Assembly: GCA_030698225.1 (NCBI GenBank)
Contig: JAUYNR010000016.1
Location: 1 to 64,000 of the forward strand
Reading direction: 5' to 3'
Source: Oxalobacteraceae bacterium
GTDB lineage: Bacteria > Pseudomonadota > Gammaproteobacteria > Burkholderiales > Burkholderiaceae_D
DNA length: 64,000 bases
Part shown: positions 15,165 through 24,091 of the stretch, one piece after another
Numbering within the stretch: the stretch's first letter is position 1
How the letters are laid out: each line of letters starts with the position of its first letter
Notes under the pieces: generated by a model
The model's input: only the letters and a program-made list of their open reading frames with translations
What the model was told of the DNA's origin: nothing
Database searches by the model: none
Translations under genes and position numbers: made by a program

Positions 15165-16043
15165 TTATTTCAGCAAGCCGGCACTGCGCGCCGCCGCTTC
15201 GATCGCTGCATAGTTTTCAGCCTTGGTCGGGATGAACTTGCTGGCGCGTTGCAAATCGAGGATTTCCTTGTCGGCCGGATTGTTGGCATCCAGCGCCAGG
15301 AAGGCGTCGGTCAGTTTCTTGCGCACTACCGGGTTCATGTCGGCGCGCACGCTCCAGTTGTAGTCGTAATAACCGGGCGTGGTATAGAACACGTGCACCA
15401 CCTTGGCGTCGACCTTGCCGCCGGCGACCAGTTTTTCCCAGACTGAAATATTCAGCGCGCCGGCATCGACCTTGCCGCCGCCAACCGCCGCCACGGTCGC
15501 GTCATGCGCGCCGGAGTAGGCGATGCGCTTGATGTCGGTATCCGGATTGATTTTCGCTGCCAGCAGGTAGGAGCGCGGCATCAGGTGGCCGGAAGTCGAC
15601 GATTCGGAGCCGAATGCAAAGGTCTTGCCTTTCAGGTCTTCCAGTTTGGTGATGTCATTTTTTGTGGTGATGAAGACCGATTTGAATTTTTCGTCTTCTG
15701 CACGCTGCACCAGCGGCACCACCTGGTTGTTGCTGCGCACTTTGGCTTGAATAAAGGTAAAGCCGCCGAACCAGACCATGTCGAGCTTGTTGTTGATCAA
15801 GCCTTCGACCGATGCCGCATAGTCGGTCACCGGCGTGAATTCGACCTTCATGCCGAGCTTTTTTTCCAGGTAATCGCCCAGCGGCTTGAACTTGCGCTGC
15901 AGTTCAGTCGGTGCTTCGTCGGGAATGGCCGACACGCGCAAAACTTGCTGCGCCTGGGACAGGCCGGACGACAGCAGCATCGCGGAAGCGATGGCGGCAG
16001 ACAGCAAAACCTTGAGGATTTTGGAACACGGGAGATGCAACAT
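15165..16043 (-). CDS. PhnD-family periplasmic binding protein, possible selenate/phosphonate receptor
   Basis: A 292-residue binding protein. Residues 1-31 are a Sec signal peptide (KILKVLLSAAIASAMLLSSG, cleavage after AQA). The mature part starts QVLRVSAIPDEAPTELQRKF and continues with DYLEKKLGMKVEFTPVTDYA and DMVWFGGFTFIQAK, the ligand-binding pattern of PhnD-type proteins. This exact subgroup is the one databases commonly label putative selenate ABC transporter binding protein because of its link to selenium genes; I rely on memory for that label. Here selD and selenoneine-type genes lie 10-13 kb away, and the divergent neighbour is egtD. Phosphonate, phosphite or sulfonate remain possible ligands. 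It is the first gene of the transporter operon. Confidence 0.88.
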   Translation of the reverse strand: MLHLPCSKILKVLLSAAIASAMLLSSGLSQAQQVLRVSAIPDEAPTELQRKFKPLGDYLEKKLGMKVEFTPVTDYAASVEGLINNKLDMVWFGGFTFIQAKVRSNNQVVPLVQRAEDEKFKSVFITTKNDITKLEDLKGKTFAFGSESSTSGHLMPRSYLLAAKINPDTDIKRIAYSGAHDATVAAVGGGKVDAGALNISVWEKLVAGGKVDAKVVHVFYTTPGYYDYNWSVRADMNPVVRKKLTDAFLALDANNPADKEILDLQRASKFIPTKAENYAAIEAAARSAGLLK

Positions 16044-16229
16044 GGGATACCTTTAGGCAGTGGATATTCGTTTTACGGCGAAACCAGACTGTTTCGCGCA
16101 ATGTAAAGGCGGTATTATCCGCGAATTAGCGCTTGCGGGCATAATTGGTAGAAATTCAATGTAAGTTGCAGATGCAGCTCCAGGTGTTGCTGGTTTCTTC
16201 CCGATAAACCGCTATCCAACTCCCCATCC

Positions 16230-17234
16230 ATGCTTATGCCGCTACCACAGAATTTTTCCGCATCGAGCGCCACCACGGCGGCAAATCTGGTATCCGATGG
16301 CAATGGCGCGGCCCATGCAGAGGCGATGCGTGCCGAACTGCAAGCCGGTTTGCTGGCAGCGCCAGCCTCTGCGGCGCCGAAATACCTGTACGACGCGCTC
16401 GGTTCCCGGTTGTTCGAGGCGATCTGCCTGCTGCCGGAATATTATCCGACCCGCACCGAGGCGGCGATTTTCGATGCCAACCTGGCGCAGATCGCGCAGG
16501 CGGCCGGCGCGGGCACGACCCTGATCGACCTGGGCGCCGGCAATTGCGCGAAGGCGGTGCGCCTGTTTCCCGCCTTGCAGCCGCGCCAGTACGTGCCGAT
16601 CGATATCTCGGCCGATTTCCTGGCGCAGGCGCTGGCACCGCTGCGGCCGTGCTTTCCGGCGATCGAAATGACTGGCATCGGACTCGATTTTTCCGGCAGC
16701 CTGGATTTGCCGGCCACCGTCAGGCAGGAAAATCGGCTGTTTTTTTATCCGGGTTCATCGATCGGCAATTTCGCGCCGGACCAGGCGGCGGCTTTTTTGC
16801 AGCGGATGCGCGCCGCTTGCGGTGCCGACGGCGCACTGCTGATCGGGGTCGACCTGGTCAAGGACAAAGCCATCCTCGACGCCGCCTACGATGATGCGCT
16901 GGGCGTGACGGCGGCCTTCAACCTGAACCTGTTGCGCCATCTGAACCGCTTGCTCGGCGCCGATTTCGAGGTGCGCGATTGGCGCCACCGGGCGTTTTAC
17001 AATCCGCAACAGAGCCGCGTCGAGATGCACCTGGAAGCGCTGCGGCCGCTCAGCGTGCGCTGGCCGGGCGGGCAGCGGGATTTTGCCCGGGGCGAGCGGA
17101 TCCACACCGAAAACAGTTACAAGTACACCATGCAATCGTTTGCCGACCTGCTCGGCGCAACCGGTTTCGGCGCCATCCGGAGCTGGACCGATGCGCGCGG
17201 CTGGTTTGCCGTGATGCATGCGCGGGCGGTTTGA
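16230..17234 (+). CDS. egtD: L-histidine N-alpha-methyltransferase (hercynine synthase)
   Basis: A 334-residue SAM-dependent methyltransferase that trimethylates histidine to hercynine, the first step towards ergothioneine and selenoneine. Diagnostic EgtD segments are KYLYDALGSRLFEAICLLPE with YYPTRTEAAIF, the SAM loop LIDLGAGNCAKAVRLF near residue 98, FYPGSSIGNF near 171 and the C-terminal RIHTENSYKYTMQSF. Two ATGs (16230, 16236) are possible starts; the first ~50 residues are variable. egtB follows after 21 bases with a GGAG ribosome-binding site. It is divergent from the PhnD-type gene with 186 bases between them. Confidence 0.95.
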   Translation: MLMPLPQNFSASSATTAANLVSDGNGAAHAEAMRAELQAGLLAAPASAAPKYLYDALGSRLFEAICLLPEYYPTRTEAAIFDANLAQIAQAAGAGTTLIDLGAGNCAKAVRLFPALQPRQYVPIDISADFLAQALAPLRPCFPAIEMTGIGLDFSGSLDLPATVRQENRLFFYPGSSIGNFAPDQAAAFLQRMRAACGADGALLIGVDLVKDKAILDAAYDDALGVTAAFNLNLLRHLNRLLGADFEVRDWRHRAFYNPQQSRVEMHLEALRPLSVRWPGGQRDFARGERIHTENSYKYTMQSFADLLGATGFGAIRSWTDARGWFAVMHARAV

Positions 17235-17255
17235 AGCTCTGAACAGGAGTTCGAG

Positions 17256-18470
17256 ATGACAATGCTGGCTTCCCTGCTGGCCGAATACGAGCTGATCAGA
17301 CAGGCCACGATGGCGCTGACCGAGCCTCTGTCCGACGAGGATTGCTGCGTGCAATCGATGCCGGATGCCAGCCCGGCCAAGTGGCATCTGGCGCATACCA
17401 GCTGGTTTTTCGAGACTTTCGTGCTGGAGCGGTTCGAGCTGAATTTCAAACCCCATCATCCGGCCTTTCGCGTTTTGTTCAATTCGTATTACAACGGCAT
17501 CGGCAACCAGCATCCGCGCCCCCGGCGCGGCCTGATCACGCGCCCGACACTGGCCGAGGTGGAGGATTACCGCAGCAATGTCGATGCCCGCATGGAGGCG
17601 CTGATCCTGATCGCCGCCGCGCTGTCGCCGCCGCGGGTGACCGAACTGGTGCAACTGGTGACGCTGGGCTTGCAGCACGAACAGCAGCATCAGGAGCTGC
17701 TGCAGACCGATATCCTGCACCTGTTTTCCTGCAACCCGATGCAGCCGGCCTACGCGGAAGGCGCTGTGCGGCCGTTGGCACGGGTGTTGCCGCTGGAATG
17801 GCGGCAGCATCCGGGCGGGGTGGTCGAGATCGGTCATGGCGGCGACGGATTCTGTTTCGACAACGAGTTGCCGCGCCACCGCCAGTTTGTCGAGCCGTTC
17901 GCGCTGGCGTCCCGGCTGGTGACCAATGGCGAATATCTGGCCTTCATCGAGGCCGGCGCTTATCGGGATCCGGCGTTGTGGCTGTCCGAAGGCTGGGATT
18001 GGCTGCAATCGCAGCAACATCAACATCAACAGCCGCTGTACTGGCGCCAGATCGACGGCCAGTGGCAGGAATTTACCCTGCACGGCCCGCAGCCGCTGGA
18101 TCTGCAGCGCGCGGCCACCCACCTGTCGTATTTCGAGGCCGATGCCTACGCCCGCTGGGCCGGTGCGCGCCTGCCCAGCGAAGCCGAGTGGGAGTCGGCG
18201 GCGGCCAGTCAATCGGACGCGGAGCCTTTATTACAATTATTCAATACCGCATGGCAATGGACATCGAGCAGCTATGCGCCGTATCCGGGCTTTCGGGCGT
18301 CCGCCGGCGCGATTGGCGAATACAACGGCAAATTCATGGTCAATCAATACGTGTTGCGCGGCGCATCCTGCGCCACGCCGGCCGATCATTCCCGCCCCAG
18401 CTACCGCAATTTTTTCCCGACCGGCGCGCGCTGGCAATTTACCGGCATCCGGCTGGCGCGCTGTTGGTAG
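17256..18470 (+). CDS. egtB: Hercynine oxygenase / ergothioneine synthase EgtB
   Basis: A 404-residue non-haem iron enzyme that joins hercynine to a thiol donor with O2, giving a sulfoxide. The N-terminal DinB-like domain carries the iron-binding histidines H47 (AKWHLAHTSWFFE) and H141/H145 (LQHEQQHQEL). The C-terminal FGE-sulfatase fold includes FDNELPRHRQFVEPF, ATHLSYFEADAYARWAGAR and LRGASCATP...YRNFFP. It forms a compact operon with egtD. Whether cysteine or gamma-glutamylcysteine is the donor is not clear; no egtC- or egtE-like gene is nearby, so the final C-S lyase must be elsewhere. It is clearly distinct from the second EgtB homologue at 28420. Confidence 0.93.
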   Translation: MTMLASLLAEYELIRQATMALTEPLSDEDCCVQSMPDASPAKWHLAHTSWFFETFVLERFELNFKPHHPAFRVLFNSYYNGIGNQHPRPRRGLITRPTLAEVEDYRSNVDARMEALILIAAALSPPRVTELVQLVTLGLQHEQQHQELLQTDILHLFSCNPMQPAYAEGAVRPLARVLPLEWRQHPGGVVEIGHGGDGFCFDNELPRHRQFVEPFALASRLVTNGEYLAFIEAGAYRDPALWLSEGWDWLQSQQHQHQQPLYWRQIDGQWQEFTLHGPQPLDLQRAATHLSYFEADAYARWAGARLPSEAEWESAAASQSDAEPLLQLFNTAWQWTSSSYAPYPGFRASAGAIGEYNGKFMVNQYVLRGASCATPADHSRPSYRNFFPTGARWQFTGIRLARCW

Positions 18471-18504
18471 CAGTTCAGACTGCCGGATTGCACAAATGTT
18501 TTCT

Positions 18505-18581
18505 GTGGGGTATGCCTGGAAACAATGCATTTACCGCATTGTTTTATTGCCACTTTAAATATACTAATGATAGTATATTTC
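18505..18581 (+). repeat. Dispersed ~76-nt structured repeat, copy 4
   Basis: Starts GTGGGGTATGCC. It contains two clear stems: AACAATGC-N7-GCATTGTT and AATATACTA-N4-TAGTATATT. It lies between the convergent ends of egtB and the PAP2-like gene, 35 bases after the egtB stop. Confidence 0.88.
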
Positions 18582-18582
18582 T

Positions 18583-19335
18583 CTATGATTTAAGCTGGAT
18601 GCGGGCAAGATTTTGCGGCTTTTCAGTAATTCCGAGTTCGGTGTCGCGCTGCGACTTCCAGTTCTCGCGGGTATACGGCTTGTCATGGCCGGACAGGCTG
18701 AGCGCAGCCCTGACCAGCAAGCTTTGCGACGGTATCGGTTCTGCATACGACATCGCTACCAGGCCGACGATGGTGGCCGTCATCAGCGTGCGGTTCAGCA
18801 GCGGTTTCTCCAGCTTGGCCGAGATTGCGATAAAGCCCAGGCTGACCGCAGTGCCGAGCATTCCGCCCGACACCGCCTCCGCTACCGAGTGGACTTCCAG
18901 TACGATGCGCGAGGTGCAAATCAGCAGGCCCAGCAGCAGCCCGCCCAGCACCCCGACGGTGCGCGTCGCGACGCTTGCGTTCTGCAGCACCAGATAGAAC
19001 AACACCGGAATCACCGCCATGGCCCGCATCGCGTGACCGCTGAAGCCGGTAAAATCCAGTGCCTGGATGCCGATGCCCCAGCCGATGAAGGCGATTTTCG
19101 ATGCAACCACGAGCGCCAGTCCGGCGCCAAACAAGCCGCACCACCACAGGGCGGTGCGCCAGGCTCCGCCCAGCACCAGCCAGGCGGCAAAGGCGGCAGC
19201 CGCCGGCATCATCACGGTACTGCCGCCAAAGCCGGTAACCGTGGTCCAGTAATGCATGGTAAAAAATTGTGTAAAAGGCAAAAAAGACTCCGTTTGAATC
19301 TGAATCAAGTCTGCAGGATACGCGTTATCCGACAT
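18583..19335 (-). CDS. PAP2-like phosphatase-family membrane protein
   Basis: Up to 250 residues with about six membrane segments. The PAP2 signatures are partly present: KIAFIGWGIGI (motif 1 area), FTGFSGHAMRAM (PSGH-like) and SRIVLEVHSVAEAVSG (SR-x5-H with E replacing the usual D). The conserved RP of motif 1 is missing, so catalysis may be altered. Family members remove phosphate from membrane lipids such as undecaprenyl diphosphate or phosphatidate. The frame starts at an ATG overlapping the kinase gene by 11 bases; a TTG at 19281 with a GGAG seven bases upstream, or the ATG at 19257, are alternative starts. It is last in a minus-strand run with the kinase. Confidence 0.75.
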   Translation of the reverse strand: MSDNAYPADLIQIQTESFLPFTQFFTMHYWTTVTGFGGSTVMMPAAAAFAAWLVLGGAWRTALWWCGLFGAGLALVVASKIAFIGWGIGIQALDFTGFSGHAMRAMAVIPVLFYLVLQNASVATRTVGVLGGLLLGLLICTSRIVLEVHSVAEAVSGGMLGTAVSLGFIAISAKLEKPLLNRTLMTATIVGLVAMSYAEPIPSQSLLVRAALSLSGHDKPYTRENWKSQRDTELGITEKPQNLARIQLKS

Positions 19336-21097
19336 TCCCGGGCGGGGGGCACTCGGTCGGGATGATGACGGTCAATGCGGTGCCCTGGTTCTGGTGGCTG
19401 TCGATGATCAGTTCGCCGCGCAGCGTGTTGACGCGTTCCCTGATGCCGATCAGGCCGTACGAGTTTGCTTTTCTGCGGGAATCCTGCGGCAGGCCGATGC
19501 CGTTGTCGGCCACCTTCATCACCACGTTGTCGCAGGCATCTTTCGACAGGCTGATCGTGATCCGGTCGGCCCGGGCGTGACGACTGATGTTGGTCAGCGA
19601 TTCCTGCAGAATCCGGAACAGTGCGGTGGCAAGATCGTCCTCCAACTGGTAATCCGCATCACCGCCGCTGATGTTCAGGTTGCAGGCAATGCCGTTGCGG
19701 CGCTGGAATTCCTTGACTTGCCACTCGAACGCCGCAGGCAGGCCCAGATCCAGTACCGCCGGGCGCAGATTGTTGATGATGCCGCGCACCGATCTGATGG
19801 TGACATCGATATCGTTGAGCGCCGCCTTGACCTTTGCGTTGAGCCGGGGATGGCAGTGTTCGGTGCGCGCTGCCAGCATCGACACGTCGATCCGCAAAGC
19901 CAGAAGATTCTGGCCCAGTTCGTCGTGAATTTCGCGCGCGATGCGCTTGCGTTCGTTTTCCTTGACCCATTCCTGGTGGGCAGCCAGGCGGCGGATGGTT
20001 TCCTGCGATTGCAGCAGGGCTTCTTCGGCGTTCTTGAATTCGGTGATGTCGAGCACGGAGCCGACCAGCGTTTGCAGCTTGCGGTTTTCGCTGCGCAGGA
20101 TGTTGCCCTGAAATCGGACGTGCCGTATCGTTCCGTCCGGGCGAATGATCCTGCTGATGCTGTTAAAGTTGTGATTGTGATCAATCGCACGCCGAACCAT
20201 CCGATACACCGCGTTACGGTCTTCCGGATGGATAACCTGCAACAGCTTTGCCAGGTTCGGAGTGAATGCCTGCGGCGGCAGGCCGCAAATCCGGAAAAAT
20301 TCATCCGACCACTGCGGTGCACCGCTGACATTGTTGCGCTCCCAGCAGCCCACGTGCGCCACGCGTTGCGCCTGATTCAAGATGTATTGGGTGTGCCTGA
20401 GTGCTGCTTCGGTGCGCTTGTGTTCGGCTATTTCCGCTTTCAGTTGCGCGTTGGCCAGCATCAGCGCCGCAGTGCGTTCCTGCACCTTGGTTTCGAGTTC
20501 GTCGTGGGCGTTTTGCAGCGACTTTTCGGCCGCCTTGCGCGCGCTGATGTCTTCCACCACCAGACGGCAGGTGTGCTCGGCGGCATCGGCATTGGCTTCG
20601 ATATGGGCGTAAAACGGGCGTTGCTCGCCGTTCAGAAGCAGCACCTCGCACGATTGCTTATTCTCGTCGGCAAATACACGCGCCAGGAAAGCATTGAAAG
20701 TCGGGCGCGACTCGAGGGAGACGAAGGCGCCGAAGCGCCGCCCCACCAGTTTCGAGCGCGCCAGTCCGATCAGGCTGGTGCCGGTCAGGTTGACTTCATG
20801 CAAGGTGCCGTCGCGGCCCAGCGTGAAATACCCGATCGGGGCGAACTCGTACAGGTCGGTATAGCGCGCCAGCAACAATTCGATTTCCTGCCGGGCATGC
20901 TGCAGTTCCAGCAGTTCGCTGTTTTGCAGCGCGAGTTCGATTTGAGTGACCTGCAATTCGTGCAGTCGCTTGCGTACATCGATGTCGCTTAGCAATGTGG
21001 CCGAATTGCTGCGCTTATTCTGCAACTCCTGTTCCGCCCCCAGGCGCAGATGGTCGGTGCCCGTAGATCCATTGATTTCTTGTCCGTCAGCAGTCAT
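19325..21097 (-). CDS. PAS-domain sensor histidine kinase, NarL/DegS type
   Basis: A 590-residue kinase without obvious membrane segments. An N-terminal coiled coil (RKRLHELQVTQIELALQNSE) leads to a PAS domain (about 80-190), a second coiled coil (DELETKVQERTAALMLANAQ), a second PAS/PAC (about 240-355), a HisKA_3 dimerisation segment (KENERKRIAREIHDELGQNL, with the phospho-accepting His) and an HATPase domain with VADNGIGLP and YGLIGIRERV. Kinases with this combination usually sit beside a CheB/CheR fusion gene, as here, and pass phosphate to a LuxR-type regulator; none is encoded nearby. A GAAGGGAA ribosome-binding site supports the ATG at 21097. Confidence 0.9.
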   Translation of the reverse strand: MTADGQEINGSTGTDHLRLGAEQELQNKRSNSATLLSDIDVRKRLHELQVTQIELALQNSELLELQHARQEIELLLARYTDLYEFAPIGYFTLGRDGTLHEVNLTGTSLIGLARSKLVGRRFGAFVSLESRPTFNAFLARVFADENKQSCEVLLLNGEQRPFYAHIEANADAAEHTCRLVVEDISARKAAEKSLQNAHDELETKVQERTAALMLANAQLKAEIAEHKRTEAALRHTQYILNQAQRVAHVGCWERNNVSGAPQWSDEFFRICGLPPQAFTPNLAKLLQVIHPEDRNAVYRMVRRAIDHNHNFNSISRIIRPDGTIRHVRFQGNILRSENRKLQTLVGSVLDITEFKNAEEALLQSQETIRRLAAHQEWVKENERKRIAREIHDELGQNLLALRIDVSMLAARTEHCHPRLNAKVKAALNDIDVTIRSVRGIINNLRPAVLDLGLPAAFEWQVKEFQRRNGIACNLNISGGDADYQLEDDLATALFRILQESLTNISRHARADRITISLSKDACDNVVMKVADNGIGLPQDSRRKANSYGLIGIRERVNTLRGELIIDSHQNQGTALTVIIPTECPPPGNVG

Positions 21098-21339
21098 CGG
21101 TATTTCCCTTCAGGTCTGCGCAGGTCATCCAGGCCAACACTCCGGCCGACATACTGTGCAAGACGAAATGTGTTGCATATTCGTACGCAATATAGTGCTG
21201 GTTGGAATAAATGTCGATACGTGGCAGCAAAATTTGTCGCGCCATGCTAAGTCCGGAAAAATAATGCGCACGGCTTTCCTATACCTGCACCCAGGACGGA
21301 ACGCAGCCGCGTCATTTTTCGTATCGCTTCCGTGTCATT

Positions 21340-21564
21340 TTACTTCTGGCCCGCGTTTATTTTCAGGCGCAAATCCGCTTCCAGTTGCTTGGCGGCGCTG
21401 ATGTCGGTGAAGGTCAGTACCACGCCGTCGATCACGTTTTCCAGCGTACGGTAAGGCATGATGCGGACCTTGAACCAGCGGCCGTCGCCGGTTGCGACCT
21501 GTTTTTCCGAAAATATCAGCGTGCGCAGCACTTCGCGCGCGTCCTGCTGCAGTTCCGGATAGCA
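21340..21564 (-). pseudogene. Orphaned C-terminal PAS part of the CheB/CheR fusion, after an in-frame stop
   Basis: In the same reading frame as the gene before it, directly after a TAA at 21565-21567, the DNA still encodes YPELQQDAREVLRTLIFSEK and then QVATGDGRWFKVRIMPYRTL, the normal end of the terminal PAS/PAC domain of this protein family, closing at EADLRLKINAGQK. No frameshift is needed. The most direct reading is a point mutation to a stop codon (the family normally has two ordinary codons there); readthrough or sequencing error are alternatives. Confidence 0.75.
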
Positions 21565-23925
21565 TTAATCGGTGACGATGTCGCTCAACGGGCGCCCGAC
21601 ATCGCCGGCGATCAGTTTGAAAATCCGGGTCGCCTGGGTCGTGAAGCGTCGTACATGCAATGCTTCATCGAGGAAAATGGTGGCAATGTCGGTGCTGTTG
21701 AGCAGGTTCTTCATGTCGTTGTTGAGCAGCGACAGATCGTCCACCTTCGATTGCAGTTCGGTATTGACGGTTTGCAACTCCTCGTTCAGCGACTGCATCT
21801 CTTCCTTGGATGTAGTCAATTCCTCGTTGGTCGATTGCAGTTCTTCATTGGTTGACTGCAGTTCTTCATTGGTGGCGGTAAGCTCTTCCTGTGAAGTCTG
21901 CATCTCTTCGCGGATGATCTGGATCTCTTCCCGCGCGCGTTCCAGTTCGGCCTGCTGCGCATGGTCGAGCGGGGCTACGCTTGGCCCCGTTTGCGCCAGC
22001 GGCGCCGCCACGTCGGTAAACACGATCATCACCATCCCATGCAACAGTTCCGGTTTTTCAATCAGCTGCACCGTGACATTCACGCTGTGAACCATGGCAC
22101 CGCTGCCTTCGACCCGCAAATTCTCCAGCAGGATGGTGCCGGTCTGGTGCATCACTTTCTTGAGTGCGCTGGTCAACTGGTGGCGCAAGCCGTCGCGCGC
22201 CATCGCATAAATATTCCAGTTGGCCTTGCCTGCGGACGGCTCCAGGTATTTGCCGGTACGCCCGTTGATATACAGGATGTCGCCCTCGGCATTGACCAGC
22301 ACCGCTGCCGGCGTAAACTGCTGCAACAAAAACTGATTGGCTTGAAACTGCAGGTTGGTGGCTGGGGTGGCGACCCTGTGTTGTTCACGCACGATGGCCT
22401 GGACGACCGGAAATTTGACCGGGAAGTCGACCGTTGCATTGTGCACGCTGTTGCCAAGGCGTCGATACAGCCGTGCCTTGCTGTCCTGCGGCGCAAACAG
22501 GCTGCTAAAGCTGCCGATGGTTTCCGCGCTTCCCAGCAGCAAGACGCCGTCCCGGTTCAGTGCATAGTGAAACAGCGGTATCAGCTTGGCTTGCAGTTCC
22601 GGCCCGAGGTAGATCAGCAGGTTGCGGCAGGTCAAAATGTCGAGTTTGGTGAAAGGCGGATCCATGATGATGTTTTGCGGCGCAAACACCACCATTTCGC
22701 GGATTTCTTTACCAATCCGGTAGCCATGTTCGTCCGCTATGAAAAACCTGCTGAGACGTTCGGCAGAAACATCGGCAACAATATTGGCTGGGAAGTAACC
22801 CTGACGTGCCTTGTTGATCGCATCCTGATCCAGGTCGGTGGCAAAAATCTGCAACGAATAGCGCACTTTCGGATTGATCTGTTCCAGCGTCTCCTTGAAA
22901 ATAATTGCCAGCGAGTATGCCTCTTCGCCGGTCGAACAGGCCGGCACCCAGGCCCGCAACACCTTGCCGTTCGGATTCGCGGCCAATAGCGCGGGAAGCG
23001 TTTCTTGTTGCAAGTGATCCCAGACCTGCGGATCGCGGAAAAAATTGGTGACGCCGATCAGCAATTCCTTGAACAGCAAGTCCAGTTCCTGCGGATTCTC
23101 GCGCAGATAGCGCACGTAATTGGCTATCGCATCGATCTGGTGCAAGCCCATGCGGCGCTCGATGCGGCGGTACACGGTGTTTTTCTTGTAGAGCGAAAAA
23201 TCGTTGCCGGTGCGCTCGCGCAGCAGGATCACGATTTTTTCCAGTGCAGTCTGGGTCTTGCCTTCCAGAATTGGTCCATGCTCGATGTTCGGGCGCACTT
23301 GGCGCAGATAGGTGACGATTTTTCCCGGCAGGTTCTCCGCCGGGGCAACGATGTCGGCCAGCCCCGCATCGATTGCACTGTGCGGCATCGGATCGAATTT
23401 GGCGCTGGCCGGCTCCTGCACCAGTGTCAGCCCGGCTTTTTCCTTGATTGCACGCAGGCCCAGCGTACCGTCCGAACCCATCCCCGACAGAATCACGCCG
23501 ATCGCCATTTCACGTTGATCTTCGGCCAGCGAACGAAAGAAGAAATCAATCGGCAAGCGCAGCCCGCGCGGCGCTGCCGGTTCCAGCAGGTGCAGGTGAC
23601 CGTGCAGCATCGACATATCCTTGTTGGGCGGAATCACATAGACGCAGTTCGGCTTGACCTCCATGCGGTCAGTAACCTGAAAAACGGCCATCGGCGTGGC
23701 GCGCTGTAGCAGCTCGGGCAGCATGCCTTTGTAAGTCGGGTCCAGATGCTGGATCACCACATACGCCAGCCCGCTTGCCAGCGGCACGTTTTCAAGGAAA
23801 TGCACCAGCGCTTCCAGTCCGCCGGCGGATGCGCCGATGCCAACTACCGGCGGCACGCGGGTCTTCTGCTTGGCTTTGGATGCGACGATTTTTTTCACTG
23901 AAGCGGGTTGATTCGAGTTGGCCAT
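21565..23925 (-). CDS. CheB/CheR fusion sensor protein, truncated by an in-frame stop
   Basis: About 786 residues from the ATG at 23925; the frame is open to 24015 but that extension looks non-coding. Order of parts: CheB methylesterase domain (GIGASAGGLEALVHFLENVP with the Ser, VIQHLDPTYKG with the His, GMGSDGTLGLRAIKEKAG with the Asp), CheR methyltransferase domain (YKKNTVYRRIERRMGLHQID and the SAM loop WVPACSTGEEAYSLAI), a PAS-like region, a striking heptad coiled coil repeating NEELQSTNEEL, and the start of a PAS domain that breaks off at RPLSDIVTD followed by TAA. Such fusions act in signal transduction with an adjacent histidine kinase, here 242 bases beyond the residual reading frame. 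The core enzymatic domains are intact. Confidence 0.88.
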   Translation of the reverse strand: MANSNQPASVKKIVASKAKQKTRVPPVVGIGASAGGLEALVHFLENVPLASGLAYVVIQHLDPTYKGMLPELLQRATPMAVFQVTDRMEVKPNCVYVIPPNKDMSMLHGHLHLLEPAAPRGLRLPIDFFFRSLAEDQREMAIGVILSGMGSDGTLGLRAIKEKAGLTLVQEPASAKFDPMPHSAIDAGLADIVAPAENLPGKIVTYLRQVRPNIEHGPILEGKTQTALEKIVILLRERTGNDFSLYKKNTVYRRIERRMGLHQIDAIANYVRYLRENPQELDLLFKELLIGVTNFFRDPQVWDHLQQETLPALLAANPNGKVLRAWVPACSTGEEAYSLAIIFKETLEQINPKVRYSLQIFATDLDQDAINKARQGYFPANIVADVSAERLSRFFIADEHGYRIGKEIREMVVFAPQNIIMDPPFTKLDILTCRNLLIYLGPELQAKLIPLFHYALNRDGVLLLGSAETIGSFSSLFAPQDSKARLYRRLGNSVHNATVDFPVKFPVVQAIVREQHRVATPATNLQFQANQFLLQQFTPAAVLVNAEGDILYINGRTGKYLEPSAGKANWNIYAMARDGLRHQLTSALKKVMHQTGTILLENLRVEGSGAMVHSVNVTVQLIEKPELLHGMVMIVFTDVAAPLAQTGPSVAPLDHAQQAELERAREEIQIIREEMQTSQEELTATNEELQSTNEELQSTNEELTTSKEEMQSLNEELQTVNTELQSKVDDLSLLNNDMKNLLNSTDIATIFLDEALHVRRFTTQATRIFKLIAGDVGRPLSDIVTD

Positions 23926-24021
23926 GCATTCTTTCTTGCCGCGCAAGGCGTAGGGATTACTGCCTTTGCTCACAATTGTATCAACGCTGCTTGTAAGTCG
24001 ATATTGTGATCGCACAAGATT

Positions 24022-24090
24022 GCAACGGCAGCAGTGGCGGATCCTGCATAGCGAGACCCGATAACCCGCCGGATCGCAGACTGCCGTTGC
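24022..24090. other. Nested long inverted repeat after leuA
   Basis: GCAACGGCAG (24022-24031) pairs with CTGCCGTTGC (24081-24090), and inside it GGCGG (24036-24040) pairs with CCGCC (24066-24070). It begins two bases past the leuA stop on the minus strand. No T-run follows, so a Rho-independent terminator is not obvious. Confidence 0.45.
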
Positions 24091-24091
24091 C

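Noticed and set aside
16755-18212. Minus-strand frame of 485 residues opposite egtD-egtB
   Set aside because: Arg/Gln/His-rich composition typical of antisense frames in GC-rich DNA; the plus-strand genes have clear motifs.
17342-18997. Plus-strand frame of 551 residues overlapping egtB in another frame
   Set aside because: No recognisable domain and it runs through egtB, a repeat copy and the antisense of the PAP2 gene.
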